Below, in pieces: positions 20,951 to 32,072 of a DNA stretch of 64,000 bases. Each line of letters opens with the position of its first letter. The stretch's first letter is position 1. The translations under genes were made by a program, and so were the position numbers. The notes under the pieces were generated by a model, which was not told the DNA's origin, made no database searches, and worked only from the letters and a program-made list of their open reading frames with translations. Origin of the DNA: Favolaschia claudopus (taxonomy: Eukaryota > Basidiomycota > Agaricomycetes > Agaricales > Mycenaceae); NCBI GenBank assembly GCA_037176885.1, contig JAWWNJ010000183.1, positions 248,001 through 312,000 of the forward strand, written 5' to 3'.

Positions 20951-21010
20951 GCCCTAGTCCTAATATATAGTGTAAAAACGATGGTACTAGCCGTGGGATA
21001 TGGTTTCAAA
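20951..21010 (+). repeat. Left terminal inverted repeat of the KDZ element
   Basis: TATATAG lies at 20966-20972 and TAGCCGT at 20990-20996, i.e. 15 and 39 bases from the tip. The reverse complement of the right end has the same blocks 15 and 38 bases from its tip. Confidence 0.75.
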
Positions 21011-21249
21011 AGTGATGTTGGTGGACAACCAGTTGGCTATGTTCAAGTGCGGGCCCCTCACTCAAATTTCACGCTTTGCCGGCTGTTCATCACCTTTGGA
21101 TGTATTTGCCCTTTGATCCTGACCAGCAAAATTGTCGGAAACGGTCCTTGCAAAATTTTCTGCCTTGATTCGCCTGATGATGGTGCGTACAAAAATCCTT
21201 TATCCCCGAATGAGGGTGTAGTGATGATGCACTGATTTTTTTGTTTCCG
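21011..21249. other. Subterminal region of the KDZ element
   Basis: No gene is seen between the left end of the element and the GC-rich array. Confidence 0.4.
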
Positions 21250-22080
21250 GGAAGTCTGTTTGCCCGTGATTTTGCGCGCTTCCCCGACCCCCGCGCCCGC
21301 CCCGCCTCACGCTTAAAAACGGCAATTCCCGGGGTTTCTCCCACGCTCACTGACCCGTTTTTTTTCCCTTCCGTTCCCTTTGGCTCGTGATTCTGCGCGC
21401 CTCCCCGACCACCGCCCGCCCGCGCCTCGCTTCGAAACGGCAATTCCCTTGACTCTCCCACCCCCCTCGACCCGCATTTCTTTCCGTTCGCACCCGCCTC
21501 ACGCTTAAAAACGGCAATTCCCGGGGTTTCTCCCACGCTCACTGACCCGTTTTTTTTTCCTTCTGTTCCCTTTGGCTCGTGATTCTGCGCGCCTCCCCGA
21601 CCACCGCCCGCCCGCGCCTCGCTTCGAAACGGCAATTCCCTTGACTCTCCCACCCCCCTCGACCCGCATTTCTTCCCGTTCGTTCCGGCACTCGCTTTGG
21701 CACTTGATTTCTGTTTCACGCTTGGAAACGGCAATCCCCTCGACTCTCCCACCCTCTTCGCCAGCCAGCATTCGCTTGGCGCGTGGTTGTGCGCGCCTCC
21801 TCGACCCGCGCCCGCCGCCCCGCCCTTCGCTTCGAAACGGCAATTTCCGGGGGCCCTCGATACACATTTTTTCCCGTTCGTTCCGGCGCTTGCTTTGGCA
21901 CTTGATTTCCGTTTCACGCTTGGAAACGGAAATCCCCTCGACTCTCCCACCCTCTTCGCCAGCCAGCATTCGCTTGGCGCGTGATTGTGCGCGCCTCCTC
22001 GACCCGCGCCCGCCCAAAATTTCCGGGGGTTGTCCCGCCCTCCTCGACCCGCATTTCTTTGCATTCCCTCAAGCTCTTGG
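21250..22080. repeat. GC-rich tandem array
   Basis: Four related units occur in tandem, two with a period of 192 bp (from about 21301 and 21493) and two with 198 bp (from about 21683 and 21881). Each unit contains sub-blocks such as AAACGGCAATTCC, GCGCGCCTCC and TCGACCCGCATTTC. Both strands stay open for long distances because the periods are multiples of three and the array lacks A/T-rich stops. It lies near the left end of the KDZ element. Confidence 0.8.
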
Positions 22081-22765
22081 CTCTCTATGTGCCTACTTTT
22101 CACGCATTTTGCGGTTGACCGTGTCCCGCAGTGTCCGTTCGTCAAAGAAACGGATAAATTTGTCTTCCTCCCGCGATTCGTGTCATTTTTGTGCCTGGCA
22201 ACAACAGATTCTCAAATCACGCCACTATATTTCCCGTTACCCGTTGCAGTTGATAGCAGTAGCCCATTCGCCGCTGCCCCATGCCCCTTTGCCCCACTCA
22301 CTCTGCATCTCTGTTAATTCAGCCCATGCCTGAGCGTCGTCTGCCGCTTCATCTGGTATAATTCACAGGTTAGATATCACGGTCTTGGGATGGGAATGTG
22401 ACTGACGATAACTTAGACGCAAACCGGCGCCTTTCTCCCAGTGACGACGATCTTGTCGTAGGTATGCGTGGTAGCGAACGCGGCGAGGACGGGTGGTAGA
22501 GTAGGCAGAATATAAATTCACTAGACGTTGTTTGAATGGATGAGACAATACGTCTTGAATTTTCCTTACTATATTGGCGCTTGCCCATAATCGAGGAGGA
22601 AGAGTACCTCTTCTCACGTTCCCGCCCTATATCTGTAATTTACATTTGGCGCAATCTATCAACTCTTCAATTACAAGTCTTATCGTGTTCGACGGAACAT
22701 GCAATTCATTGATATCAAGTAAGAACAAGATGAAGACGTATTTAGAGTGTACACTGTACAACCTA
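22081..22765. other. Interval with an unassigned minus-strand frame
   Basis: A minus-strand frame at 22363-22617 (about 84 codons, starting GTG) contains a basic segment LPPRLWASANIVRKIQDV followed by LVNLYSAYSTTRPRR. It looks coding, but the gene is not recognised and no flanking exons could be fixed. Otherwise nothing is seen. Confidence 0.3.
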
Positions 22766-25700
22766 TCAGAATTTACCCTTGAACAGTTCATAGTAGGTAG
22801 CCATTCCCTCTAAAATCCATGTAACATCAACGACGGCCGCATCCCACACGCATTGAAGCTCCGGGTTCCCCCGCACAGCGCGTCCCCAAAACAGCAAAGA
22901 GGCGACGATACTCAAGACACCATTTACACCCCATTGATAAAGGGGTCCCCATTCTCTCCCCCCTGCGCCGTACCGTTCAGTAATTGCCCAGCATCCATCG
23001 TTACCTCTAGTTCTCCACTCCGGCTGAAGCGAATCCCACCATGCCTTCCACTGCGCGGCAAACGCAATCGGATCATCCACCACGGGCTCGTTGCGACGTG
23101 ATGAGCTGATCCAAGCTCCAACTGCCTTGGGGCGCAACTTCGCCGTAAGATTCGACGGCCCGTGCTCAAAACGCGAGGCCGCCTCCATTCGGGTCCATGC
23201 TGCGATCAGTGCTTGATAATTGCTTCCGAAATCGGCGTTGGTCATGGCCCTGTATGCCTCAACAAACCACGGGGCGGCTTTGGGAGGGCAAGGCTGGAAT
23301 CCCGATTCGAGAGGGGAGTGGGACGGCAGTGGAATGATAGGAAGATTGGATGATATGGCAACTTGAGCGGCTTGCGACATAGGCGGGAGCTGAGGCGGTT
23401 CGGCAGCCACGTCATGCAAATGCGGCTCCGAAGTCGAGTCATGAAGATGATTACCGCCGGAGGAGTCATCACGGAAGCCGTCGGGGAAGCTGGAGGATGG
23501 GATAGAGGAAGGAGACGAAGAAGAGGATGGATCATCGGGAGACGAAGACGAGGACGAGGCGGGGGCAGGGGCATCAGGAGACGAAGATGGGGACGGGGAC
23601 GGGGTAGAAGCATCGGGAGACGAAGACGAGGTATTGAGAGATGAAGAAAAGGACGGGACGCCGGGCGCAGATGGGTTGTCAGACGCAGACTGAATCGGCG
23701 CTGCATGGCGCTGAGACTTGCGGGTAGCTTCGGTTGGTGGTCTCGCCGTTCGCTTGGCCCTCGGCTTCTTTCCCATGGAAGTCTTCAAACCCTCCATGTC
23801 GGCTGAAATTTCTGTCTGTAGCTGCGCAAGTAATAACTTGTTCCGAATGATATTTTGCTGGCGCTCTTCCTCGGTGATGCCTTGATACGGGATGGAAGTG
23901 CGGGGAGGAGGCTGGTTTTCAGCATCCGAACCGGCTAGTGCCACATAAACCGTCAGACCAAAAGAAGGTAGGAAAGGCAGATGCTCACCTGAAGTTTTCG
24001 TCCTGGCTCGGCGTGGCGTCGTCTTCTCTTTACTTCCACCGACTTTCCGTTTCTTACGGGCACGCGTTGCCTCCTCCTCATCCTCCTCCTCATCGGACGA
24101 AGAGTCCGACGACGATGAATCCGAAGACGAATCCGACGACGAGTCGCTGTCGGACCCATCATCCCCATCGTGAGGGTTTGCAGCGATCGTGTATGGTGCT
24201 CCCGCGAGGTCGGGGGCCGTCAGCCCTGACTGGGCACAATCCTGAGCCGCTGGATTGGTTCCGATGTAAGTTTAGGTCGTAATTTTGTTAAGCAGGCCAC
24301 ACTCACTAAACGCGGTATGCAGATACTCTGTCATAAATTTGCTCACATTCTCAGAGAAGCGGGGCTTGTCCCATTGCGGCCAGTGCTGCGCGAGAGCTGT
24401 GCGATTACGGCCGTATGAAAGGCTGGTAGATTGAGTCAGACGACTGAGATAGAAAAGAAGAAAAAGATTGCATACTGGATTGTGCGTATATCGCCTCCGA
24501 ATTGTGGAATGGGTCCTCCTACGATAAGCGTTACATGGGGCACAATGGTGGAGTGGTCCATTGTGCGGCGTTTCAACACGTCAACTGTTGACGGAGTTTT
24601 TGGGCAGCAGTTCGAACCCCCCACCCTCCTGGGAGATAACACTTTTGACACTCCTCGGCTTCACCACCACCGATTTTCCGGCCATCTGATCATCTTTCCA
24701 ACTTTGTCACTGTGTGACCAACGCCAAAAACAGTCATTCTTTCCCACTTCCCACCATCACTCAGAAATCCTCGGATCACAGCTGGCAATCACCCGGCGGC
24801 CAGCACATTTCAATTTCACAGTATTGCGGTCATACTCAAACCCCCCGGACTGGGAATCCGGGCTGGTTTATCCCAGGAAGCGGGCCTGGGAGTTTCGATG
24901 GGGGCCACCAAGAGAACAGAAACATCACTGCATTGTGCCGAGAAAGGGAATTCCATCAGTCTGGATACAGGACTATGATGATGGATCAGAAGGAGGATCG
25001 GGTGGCTGGGGTGTTGGCCATCAGGAAGTTAGATTGCGCATCAGAGGCTGGGAATGATCATCAGTTCTCATCATACTTTACTCACCAGTGCCCCCTTTGT
25101 GAGGCCTAGACCCCCAGCTATCATTACTCACGCACATCATGTGCATACGTTCATCACTGCCTAATGTGGGCGTGATTTGCAGACTGCCGCAGATTACCAA
25201 ATTATGCACGATTACCAAATAGCTATGTAACCTCGAGTACAGAGTATGCCTACCATGTCTTAAGGGACGAAGGGCAAATAACACGGATTAAAAAAAAAAA
25301 AAAAAAAAAATAAGCGTTACATGAAGCCCTGTGTGCTGGTTGATGCCTTGAAGAATTGGTGCGACAAAGTCTGGGAGGTCGTCGATACACCTCACCAAAA
25401 AGTCAAGTCTACGAAGCAAAGATCACGATGGCAACTCACTTTTGACGAGCCGCAGGACTCTCCGACGGAGGCGATTTGAGTGAAGCTGTGTATGCTGCCT
25501 TTGCGTCGGCGGCCTCTTGTTTTGCACGATTGGCGATGGCCGCACGCTCAGACTCTGGCAGCTGGCTGAATACCTGACGAGCCACCTGAGCGCGAAACCC
25601 GGCCTTTGGCTCCTTCGTCCTTTCCGCGACGGTAGTGTTCTGTGATCTCTCCTCCTCCCAGCGCTCAGTTACGACCGGTGCGACTTTGTCTTCGTAGGAC

Positions 25701-26242
25701 TCATGCATGAATTGCTGATATGCTTGTCGAGCTTTTGGAGGTGCTGATAAGCCCGAGAGTTTGCCTAAAAGAACAGCATAGGGGTCTTTGGTGGGATCGA
25801 GGCCGGATGAAGGTTTCTGTTTGCGAAGTTTTCTGAGGCGGTAGGTAAACCAACGGCGAATTCGCTACGAGAAGGGAGAATGAGGAGAAGTGTTACATGT
25901 CACGCTGTGACTTACCTTATTGAGCTCATCGACGCGCGCAGCGCGCACTCGCTCGTCCTCTTCGCTCAGCGTCTCAACAACCTCCATAGCAGTCGGGTCC
26001 CAGTCCAATACAACTGGCTCTTCATGATCTTGGGTCCTCCGGTGCGCTCGGGCGTGGAATTCACGACAGACACTTTTCAGGTACTTTCTTTCCTGACGAC
26101 GTCCTTGGTCCAGTGCAGCTTGGTATTTATCAAGATGCGGCTTGAGAATAGACTCGCGAGCTCCTTCAGCCCAAAGGCGGAGATTTTTTCGGTCCTCTCT
26201 GGCGACCCGTTTTCGTTGACGTTTCTTGCCTTTTTTTGCCAT
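22766..26242 (-). pseudogene. Agaricomycete-specific cargo protein, broken by a SINE
   Basis: Exons read as 26242-25916, 25864-25440, 25408 into the SINE, resuming at 24537-24476, then 24422-24307, 24249-23989 and 23934-22766. All splice sites and phases agree except where the SINE interrupts the codons for HVTLI. Features in order: a basic N-terminus (MAKKGKKRQRKR); charged helices; an RIRRWFTYRLRKLRKQ block; a conserved core (CIDDLPDFVAPIL, then VGGPIPQFGGDIRT and QHWPQWDKPRFSENV); an Asp/Ser/Glu tract and basic segment; a Ser/Pro-rich linker; and a Trp-rich C-terminal domain (WKAWWDSLQPEWR). I recall uncharacterised agaric proteins with this layout. The function is unknown. Antisense poly-T and early stops from the SINE make a full product unlikely. 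Confidence 0.82.
24538..25309 (+). mobile_element. tRNA-like SINE with poly-A tail
   Basis: This 772-bp insertion is flanked by a perfect 14-bp duplication ATAAGCGTTACATG (24524-24537 and 25310-25323) and ends in about 20 A residues. The head carries pol III promoter-like boxes: TGGTGGAGTGG (A box, near 24545) and AGTTCGAACCC (B box, near 24609). No protein-coding capacity is evident. Poly-A plus a long duplication is the mark of LINE-machinery retrotransposition; the partner LINE is not in this window. It lies antisense to the cargo gene it interrupts. Confidence 0.88.
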
Positions 26243-26503
26243 CTGCTGAGCGTTGAGAATATTGCTTTGTGAATCAAGCTCATCGCATACCGCGTAAATG
26301 CAACCGGGGGGTTTTTTTTTGGCAAGGATATCTGTCCACGAGTGAAGAGGAAAGGTTTGTTGTTCGATGTTTGTAGGTTTGCGGTTTGTTGATTCAATGA
26401 TCTGTGTGTCGCATGGTTTCCCTCTACCCTTCTCGAGACGTGGACCTATCAGATTGAGATCAGGGTCACCGGTGACTGGCGGAGTTTGGATCTCAACCGA
26501 GAG

Positions 26504-26509
26504 TATAAA
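26504..26509 (+). promoter_or_regulatory. TATA box of the cargo gene at 26560
   Basis: GAGTATAAAGG lies 51 bp before the ATG at 26560. The 317-bp interval 26243-26559 separates two divergent cargo genes and probably serves as a shared promoter. Confidence 0.5.
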
Positions 26510-26559
26510 GGGCTTGACCGATATTTGATCCCTTCTCAACCTCTTTCCTTCGTACCACT

Positions 26560-27563
26560 ATGACCCAATTCCCAGACACCCCTACTGGAACAGAGACTGC
26601 TGTTCCAGTAGCACTTCAATCGGCAAACGGTGAGCTCTACTTATCTTCGTTTCAAGCGACTCTTTGTTAATTTCATTCTTTCATTCCTTTCTTCATGCAG
26701 CCACTATCGCTGGCCTGCGAGCCCTCCTCGCCGGCCTGCACGTGGACAATCAAGGTAATTCTCGTCCCTCAGTCGTCCAGCATTGACATTAATCCACAAT
26801 TCTAGCCCCTGCTGGCGCCACGGCAACTGCGACCCGTCAATCGGATGGTGAGTTCGGTTTGTTCATTTTCCCTTGATCAATCAATGACTCATTTCTTCCC
26901 CTCCTCTCTAGCCGAGATCCTTGCCGCCATGTCCGCAATCCTAGCCCCTGCTGGCGCCACGGCAACCGCAACTGGTCAATCGGATGGTGAGTTTGGTTCG
27001 TTCATCTTCCCTTGATCAATCAACCACTCATTTCTTTCACTCCTCTCTAGCCGCGATCCTTGCCACCATGCGAGCCTTGCTCGCGGATGTAGAGTCGAGA
27101 GGTAAGTTCCTTGCATCCCTTTTACTTGACACTGTGATTCCGACCTTTCTCAGTCTCTACTCCGGCCGCTGCTCCAACTCCTGCTCCCCCCGCTCCAGGT
27201 CCCGCCATCACTGCCTCTCCCGCCCTCGCCATTCCTGCTCCAATGGTCACCGCTGCCCCCGCTCCAGGTGCCCTAGTATTTCGTACCAGCGCTCCCTGGA
27301 TTGCAGGATTCGTATACATTGTCATTCCCCTCGCCAATCTTTCGGCTGTTGCTGAGCCAGCATACGAGAACGAGGAAGATTCGCCCACATGGTACTGTAT
27401 CACCAGGGGGAAGTATGTTGGGGTAATCATGAACCACACTTTGGCGCATGGAGCGGTTGCGGGCGTTTCGGGCAACAGATGGAAAAGCCACAAGACCCAA
27501 GCCCTGGCCTTGCAAGATTTCAATGATGCCTTGACCTGTGGACTGGTCGCCGTTGTTCCCTAA
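26560..27563 (+). CDS. RNase H1 N-terminal-domain protein, cargo 1
   Basis: Six exons (26560-26629, 26701-26754, 26806-26847, 26912-26986, 27051-27101, 27154-27563), all joined in phase 1, give 233 residues. The N-terminal half consists of short Ala-rich repeats, two of them from a 139-bp exon-plus-intron tandem duplication. An Ala/Pro linker follows. The C-terminus carries a Cauli_VI / RNase H1 N-terminal type fold (WYCITRGKYVGVI, then VSGNRWKSHKTQALALQDF), a small module that in other proteins binds RNA:DNA hybrids or dsRNA. No catalytic RNase H domain follows. A role in handling transposon nucleic acid is speculation. Confidence 0.8.
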
Positions 27564-28030
27564 ATTGGTAAGTTCATTCACTTGATTTTGATTTTCTGCG
27601 GCTATTTCGTCTTACTTCTTTCTTAGTTCGTATTAATCCGTCCAACCGCATGGCTCTTACATAGTTACATGGTTTTTGTCGCGTAGTTGTACTTGTTTCA
27701 GAAATAAACCCGAGGCGTGCTCTCGAACATGTGAACATGTGCGACGTTCGACTGTGTATTCGTTTTGGGCAATTTTGCCGTAAATATCCCACAAAGGAAA
27801 GTCTCCGCTTCCCGCTTCCGACCCTGGCCTGAGGTGAGTGAAATGCAAAAATCTGAAACTTGTGCGTCCACGCGTTCATACAAAAAATATATCCTTCAGG
27901 GTGCCATGCATGCGGTTCTCTCTTGAGTCTTGGTCTTCTCAAGACGATTACTCTAATTACCATAAAGGTACAATCACATTGACATCAGAACGGTCTCTTC
28001 TGATTCTGATAACGGTGACTTCTACCACAT
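27564..28030. other. Intergenic inside the KDZ element
   Basis: No gene is recognised between the two RNase H1 N-terminal-domain genes. Confidence 0.4.
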
Positions 28031-29138
28031 ATGACTCACCAGTTTTGCTCTATGTCTCTTTCTACTCCAACCTCCATGTCTACGCCGACGGAACTCAGTT
28101 CGCTGGACTCTGACGATGCGGAGCTCTTGTCAATGCTGGATAGCCTCAATCTCAGTCCCGGCAGATCGCCTCCAAATCGACTTCTCTCTTCTCCCCATCG
28201 CTCGATTCGCTCCCCTCCAGTATTTTCTCCCTCTCGGCGATTTCCGATTAAAGAAGATTCCGACGGCGACGAATTGCCGCAAAACGCACCACCCACCACC
28301 CCAGCTCGACACCCACTTCCCATCTCCTCTCATACATTCCCGAATGTTCAACCACGATCTTCAAAACCGGTCGGCGCCGTGCGCCCGGTCTACAATTATA
28401 CCTCACCTACTCGAAGTGGGGTCACGGATGATTGGTGAGTTTTTATTTTGGCCTTGAACTCTGATTAATCCGTTCACAAAGGGGATTGGCGGGACCTGCT
28501 ACTCAAAGCGTAAAGGGTGCACACGTTCGTAAAATAGTTCAAGGGTCTCCCAAGAAAGGTAAGACTAAAAAGGCGGCGTTTGTTGTCTTTACGGGTCTTG
28601 AGTGTGGGGTGTACACATCCTGGTGCGATTTCTCTCACTCCCAATGATTTCATGCCGGCTCAAGCGATATTTATTGTGCAGGGACATTGTCAAACCGTTG
28701 GTCACCGGCGTTTCAAGTGCCATTTTCCGTGGCTACCGGACTTTGGCCGAGGCCGAGGCAGCGTATGAGTACGCGCTTGATCGCGGATGGGTTGGCGACA
28801 CCACCACTCAACCGGAATTCATACCAGCCCCTCGCCCTCTCCACCTTGGTCGCAGTCTCGACACCAACCCGCTTCATGGCTCTGATCCTGGCGATGATCG
28901 TTGGTTTGTTGTTTATCGGGGAATCGTTCCTGGTGTCTATCGGTCGCAGTTGAGTTGCCCAGTTTAATTCTTATTCGCTTGCTGAGTACTAGCTGATAGC
29001 CTCGAGTGTCAACTCAATACTGTGGGGGTCTCTGGCGCCACCCATGAGTCGGTTGTTAGTAAGGCCGAGGCTCTCGTTAAATACTCGGATGCTGTTCAGC
29101 GTGGGGATGTTGCAAGGCTACCGCCTCGTCAAATCTGA
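28031..29138 (+). CDS. Protein with two RNase H1 N-terminal domains, cargo 2
   Basis: Exons 28031-28434, 28482-28622, 28682-28948 and 29000-29138 keep frame and give about 316 residues. The N-terminal 135 residues are Ser/Pro-rich with an acidic start (ELSSLDSDDAELLSML), probably disordered. Two copies of the RNase H1 N-terminal / Cauli_VI module follow: AFVVFTGLECGVYTSW through AIFRGYRTLAEAEAAYEYAL, and RWFVVYRGIVPGVYRS through KAEALVKYSDAVQRGDV. The second Met at 28052 is an alternative start. Together with the gene just upstream this makes a tandem pair of hybrid-binding-type proteins within the element. Single-module or tandem-module binding without nuclease is the expected biochemistry by family. 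Confidence 0.82.
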
Positions 29139-30244
29139 TGTAAATACCATACAAACGAACCGTCTCATTATGAATATCCTGTTCTTGTGGCTTCGCGAAT
29201 GGCTTGATGAGTGCAACACGGTTATAAATGTACTTGTACTTGTATTGATGAGAGCTCAATTTTACTCTCATAGCATCTAACATAAGATATATATTCTACC
29301 ACTGTCAGGAACAGAGCGCAGAGGCTCCAGAGCGCTGAGTTGTTAATCAGAACGCTCGAATACCGCACTCACATTGGGCGCTTATTTGGGCGCTTCACGT
29401 GGGAAGGACCGAACTCCCCATTCCCCGAATTGACCGATGCGTGCAATTATCAACTAATGATTTCATGTGCACTCATATTAAAGAGAGGAATATGATAATT
29501 TTGGGTCGTTCCCTCTAATGTACAAATCTCACAATGCAGCGATTTTTCTCAGAATTGCAATGATTTGTTTTATTTCCGACCACCGTGGGAACTGCAGAAC
29601 TCCCCATTCCCCGAGTCGGCCGACTTGCTCAATTACTAACTACCAGCGTTCTCTGCAGTCATTTTGAATCGAGGAATATTTAGTTCTAAGGTATCTCTTC
29701 TTCATATCCAAAGTTTAGGGCAACCATAACTTTCTGTGAATTTCTATGATTTTCTTTGTTTCCGACAGTCCCGAACTCGTCACAAAAGAGCATTTGAACC
29801 GTTGAACAAAGTATCCAACACCCGCCTGACCCACCTTTTGCGACATTTCGGTACCTCGACTTTTACATTCAGCAAAAATGGTCGTAATATGAACAACACA
29901 TATCCCCTCTTCCCTTCTCATGACTTTTAACCGCTCCATTTATTATTCTACGCCCTAGAGCATCCTTATAACTTGCAACTGGCAATTCAACCTCCTTTGA
30001 TGGTAAGATAAAACTGCTCTACCACACGCCAAAACTGTTCGATCAGTCCGGTTCACGCAACTTTGAATATTCATTGCTAATATGGTGTATGCCAGGACTC
30101 AGAACCTCAAATCTACTGCCCTCTGTCTGCAAATCGTCGTATTCTAGCTTGAGAGACGCGAGGTTGATGACATCATCGCGATTTCACCTCGGTTATGTTG
30201 TTTGACTGTATTTGATTGCTTTTGATTCCTACCCTCACCTCCTC
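29139..30244. other. Intergenic with degenerate direct repeats
   Basis: No gene. Two related segments of about 60 bp share GAACTCCCCATTCCCCGA (near 29411 and 29600) followed by GACCGA/GGCCGA and CAATTA. A weaker third piece with GTTTCCGACAGTCC lies near 29758. These may be remnants of repeated DNA. Confidence 0.4.
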
Positions 30245-30873
30245 ATGCCGACAAAGTCTACTCCCCGGGGTGCCGCTTGTTATAACACTGAAATGTTGTC
30301 TTTTCCGCCAATGAATTTCAAGCATGCCGACCCACCCACAAGCTTTCAAGCGAAGTTCGACCGCGTTCTTTCGTATTTGACAACGCTCAACGACTCGTCC
30401 ATCTCAGTGCTCAGCGGGAATTGGAGGAACGGGAGAAGGCGAGGCTGAGGATGGCAAGGCAAGATTTCGTTGCATCTCTCTTCCAGGTTGATTCACTCTC
30501 TGATATGACAGGCGCCGCGCAGAGCTGAAATCTCGCCCCTTAGCAGAACAGGCTGCCGCGGCCGAACGCGAGAGGAAATATCATGCAGTGTACCGCGCGA
30601 GGTGCGTAAAAACCGATCTCAGTTCTTGACGTCGCTTACACTCGACCGTTCTAGGCACCGGGAGAAATTACGAACGCAGGAAGCCCAACGTCGCCTTGAG
30701 TAAGTTTTCCTTTCCATATTCTTGCTCTTGTCTCTGTAATATTCACCTTGCGCAGTATCTACGAGGCGAAGCACGGGCCAGACGTACTGGAAGCGTATCT
30801 CGATTCCTTGCGGGACCGTCGGCGGGAGAGAATCCTCAAACATTTTGACACGCGTGGTCGCAAGAGGGGTTGA
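30245..30873 (+). pseudogene. Arg/Glu-rich coiled-coil cargo protein, probably frameshifted
   Basis: The ATG at 30245 opens a frame containing FQAKFDRVLSYLTTLN. Near 30396 the coding signal jumps one frame to REKARLRMARQDFVASLFQ, so one base seems gained or lost. Later exons read RRAELKSRPLAEQAAAAERE, HREKLRTQEAQRRL (30655-30697) and YEAKHGPDVLEAYLDSLRDR to the stop at 30873. The product would be a highly charged helical protein. The second intron is unusually short in this model, so exon borders are uncertain. The function is unknown. Confidence 0.5.
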
Positions 30874-31396
30874 TGTTGGTTGCCATTCATTTCGGTCCGT
30901 TGCTCTCGGTCTTCTTTCTCAAGTATTTGCTATCCTACTGCTCTCTCGTTGCTTTCCATGTATCACAGCTCACAGTCCGTACAATTGAACTCGTCGCATA
31001 TCTAATACATGAATTCTCAAAGCTTGACTCGCGGGTGAATATGACTGCAACGCGCAATTTCTGCTTCGTCCTCCACAAGGTCCGGGATCTCATCATCAGC
31101 ATCATCTTTGCCTGTCACCGCCTCATCGGAGTCTTGGCTTTGAGGTCGTTCAGCACTAAAAAGCAAAGGTCAGCTTACCCGTGAGCGCGGAAACAAGAAA
31201 ATACCTCAAAATAGCTGCGAATGCTTTCCAGAACTGCAAACTTAGATGAAATTCACCGCGGTGAAGGTCGGCGGGACCTTGACAAGAAATTAGCCAGTCA
31301 ACTGTGGAAGATAATTGTTCGTACGCCTGAAAGTCATTCGGGAAGGCACAAAGAAGAATGTGATTTGTTTCACAACTCGCTGAATTTAAGCAATTT
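30874..31396. other. Intergenic inside the KDZ element
   Basis: No gene is recognised; only short open frames without family features. Confidence 0.4.
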
Positions 31397-31852
31397 TTAG
31401 AACTCCGCATAGTGGTAACCCGGCAAATCCTTCCAGCCCGAATATGACTCGTTGTTCACCGTCCCACGAGGCTCCCAAAAATCCGGCTGCTCAGTCACCC
31501 ACTCTTCCATCTGATTTTCATGCGCCGGCGGTCTGGCAATGAATGAGTTTTCAAGCAAATAGGCGAAGACCGGGCACCTACCCTAATTCTCCATTGAACC
31601 ATCGCTCCAGAACACGGAATATTTCCCCCATGGTTGCCTGCCATCTTTCCTGTGCTTCCGGCGAGAACGTATGAAGTCGTTCTCGCTCCTCTTGCATTTT
31701 GATCGCCTGAATTCGAGCCCGAGCTCGAGCTCGGCGTTCTGAAACTGGGTCGGTGGGAATTGGAGGCGGTCCTTTGCGAGGAAGCACTGTAAATGAGTGG
31801 TAAGTCTCACTCTAATAGCACTCCCAGAAAACTCACGGGAGCGTTTGGCCAT
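31397..31852 (-). CDS. Small basic cargo protein, unknown
   Basis: Three exons (31852-31837, 31786-31582, 31532-31397) with clean GT-AG borders and matching phases give 118 residues. The sequence begins MAKRS, has a proline-rich PRKGPPPIPTDP block, an arginine-rich helix (ERRARARARIQAIKMQEERE), an amphipathic helix (RWQATMGEIFRVLERWF) and a short Trp/Tyr-rich tail (KDLPGYHYAEF). Upstream codons could add a few N-terminal residues. I do not recognise the family. It lies head-to-tail with the beta-helix protein gene on the same strand. Confidence 0.6.
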
Positions 31853-32072
31853 GAGCGCAAAGAAGAGAAAGGTCTCTTCTTTTTTGATCGTGATATTATT
31901 ACTGATGTTCGTCGGTTCCATGAACAGGGTGGTATGTATATTCAGTGCCGTTGTACAATTCTTACAAGCATTTCATGTGAATAAAAATCTTGAGGCTCAC
32001 TCCGTACTACTCAGAATAATTATCGTTGCATTTTTGCGGTGTACCAAACAGCTATTCTAGCGAGAAACATTT

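Noticed and set aside
21090..22145. A 351-residue minus-strand protein in the GC-rich array
   Set aside because: The sequence is translated tandem repeat, equally open on the other strand, with no family motif.
25290..25310. Poly-A run as sequencing artefact or microsatellite
   Set aside because: It is the 3' end of an insertion bounded by a perfect 14-bp duplication, as expected of a SINE tail.
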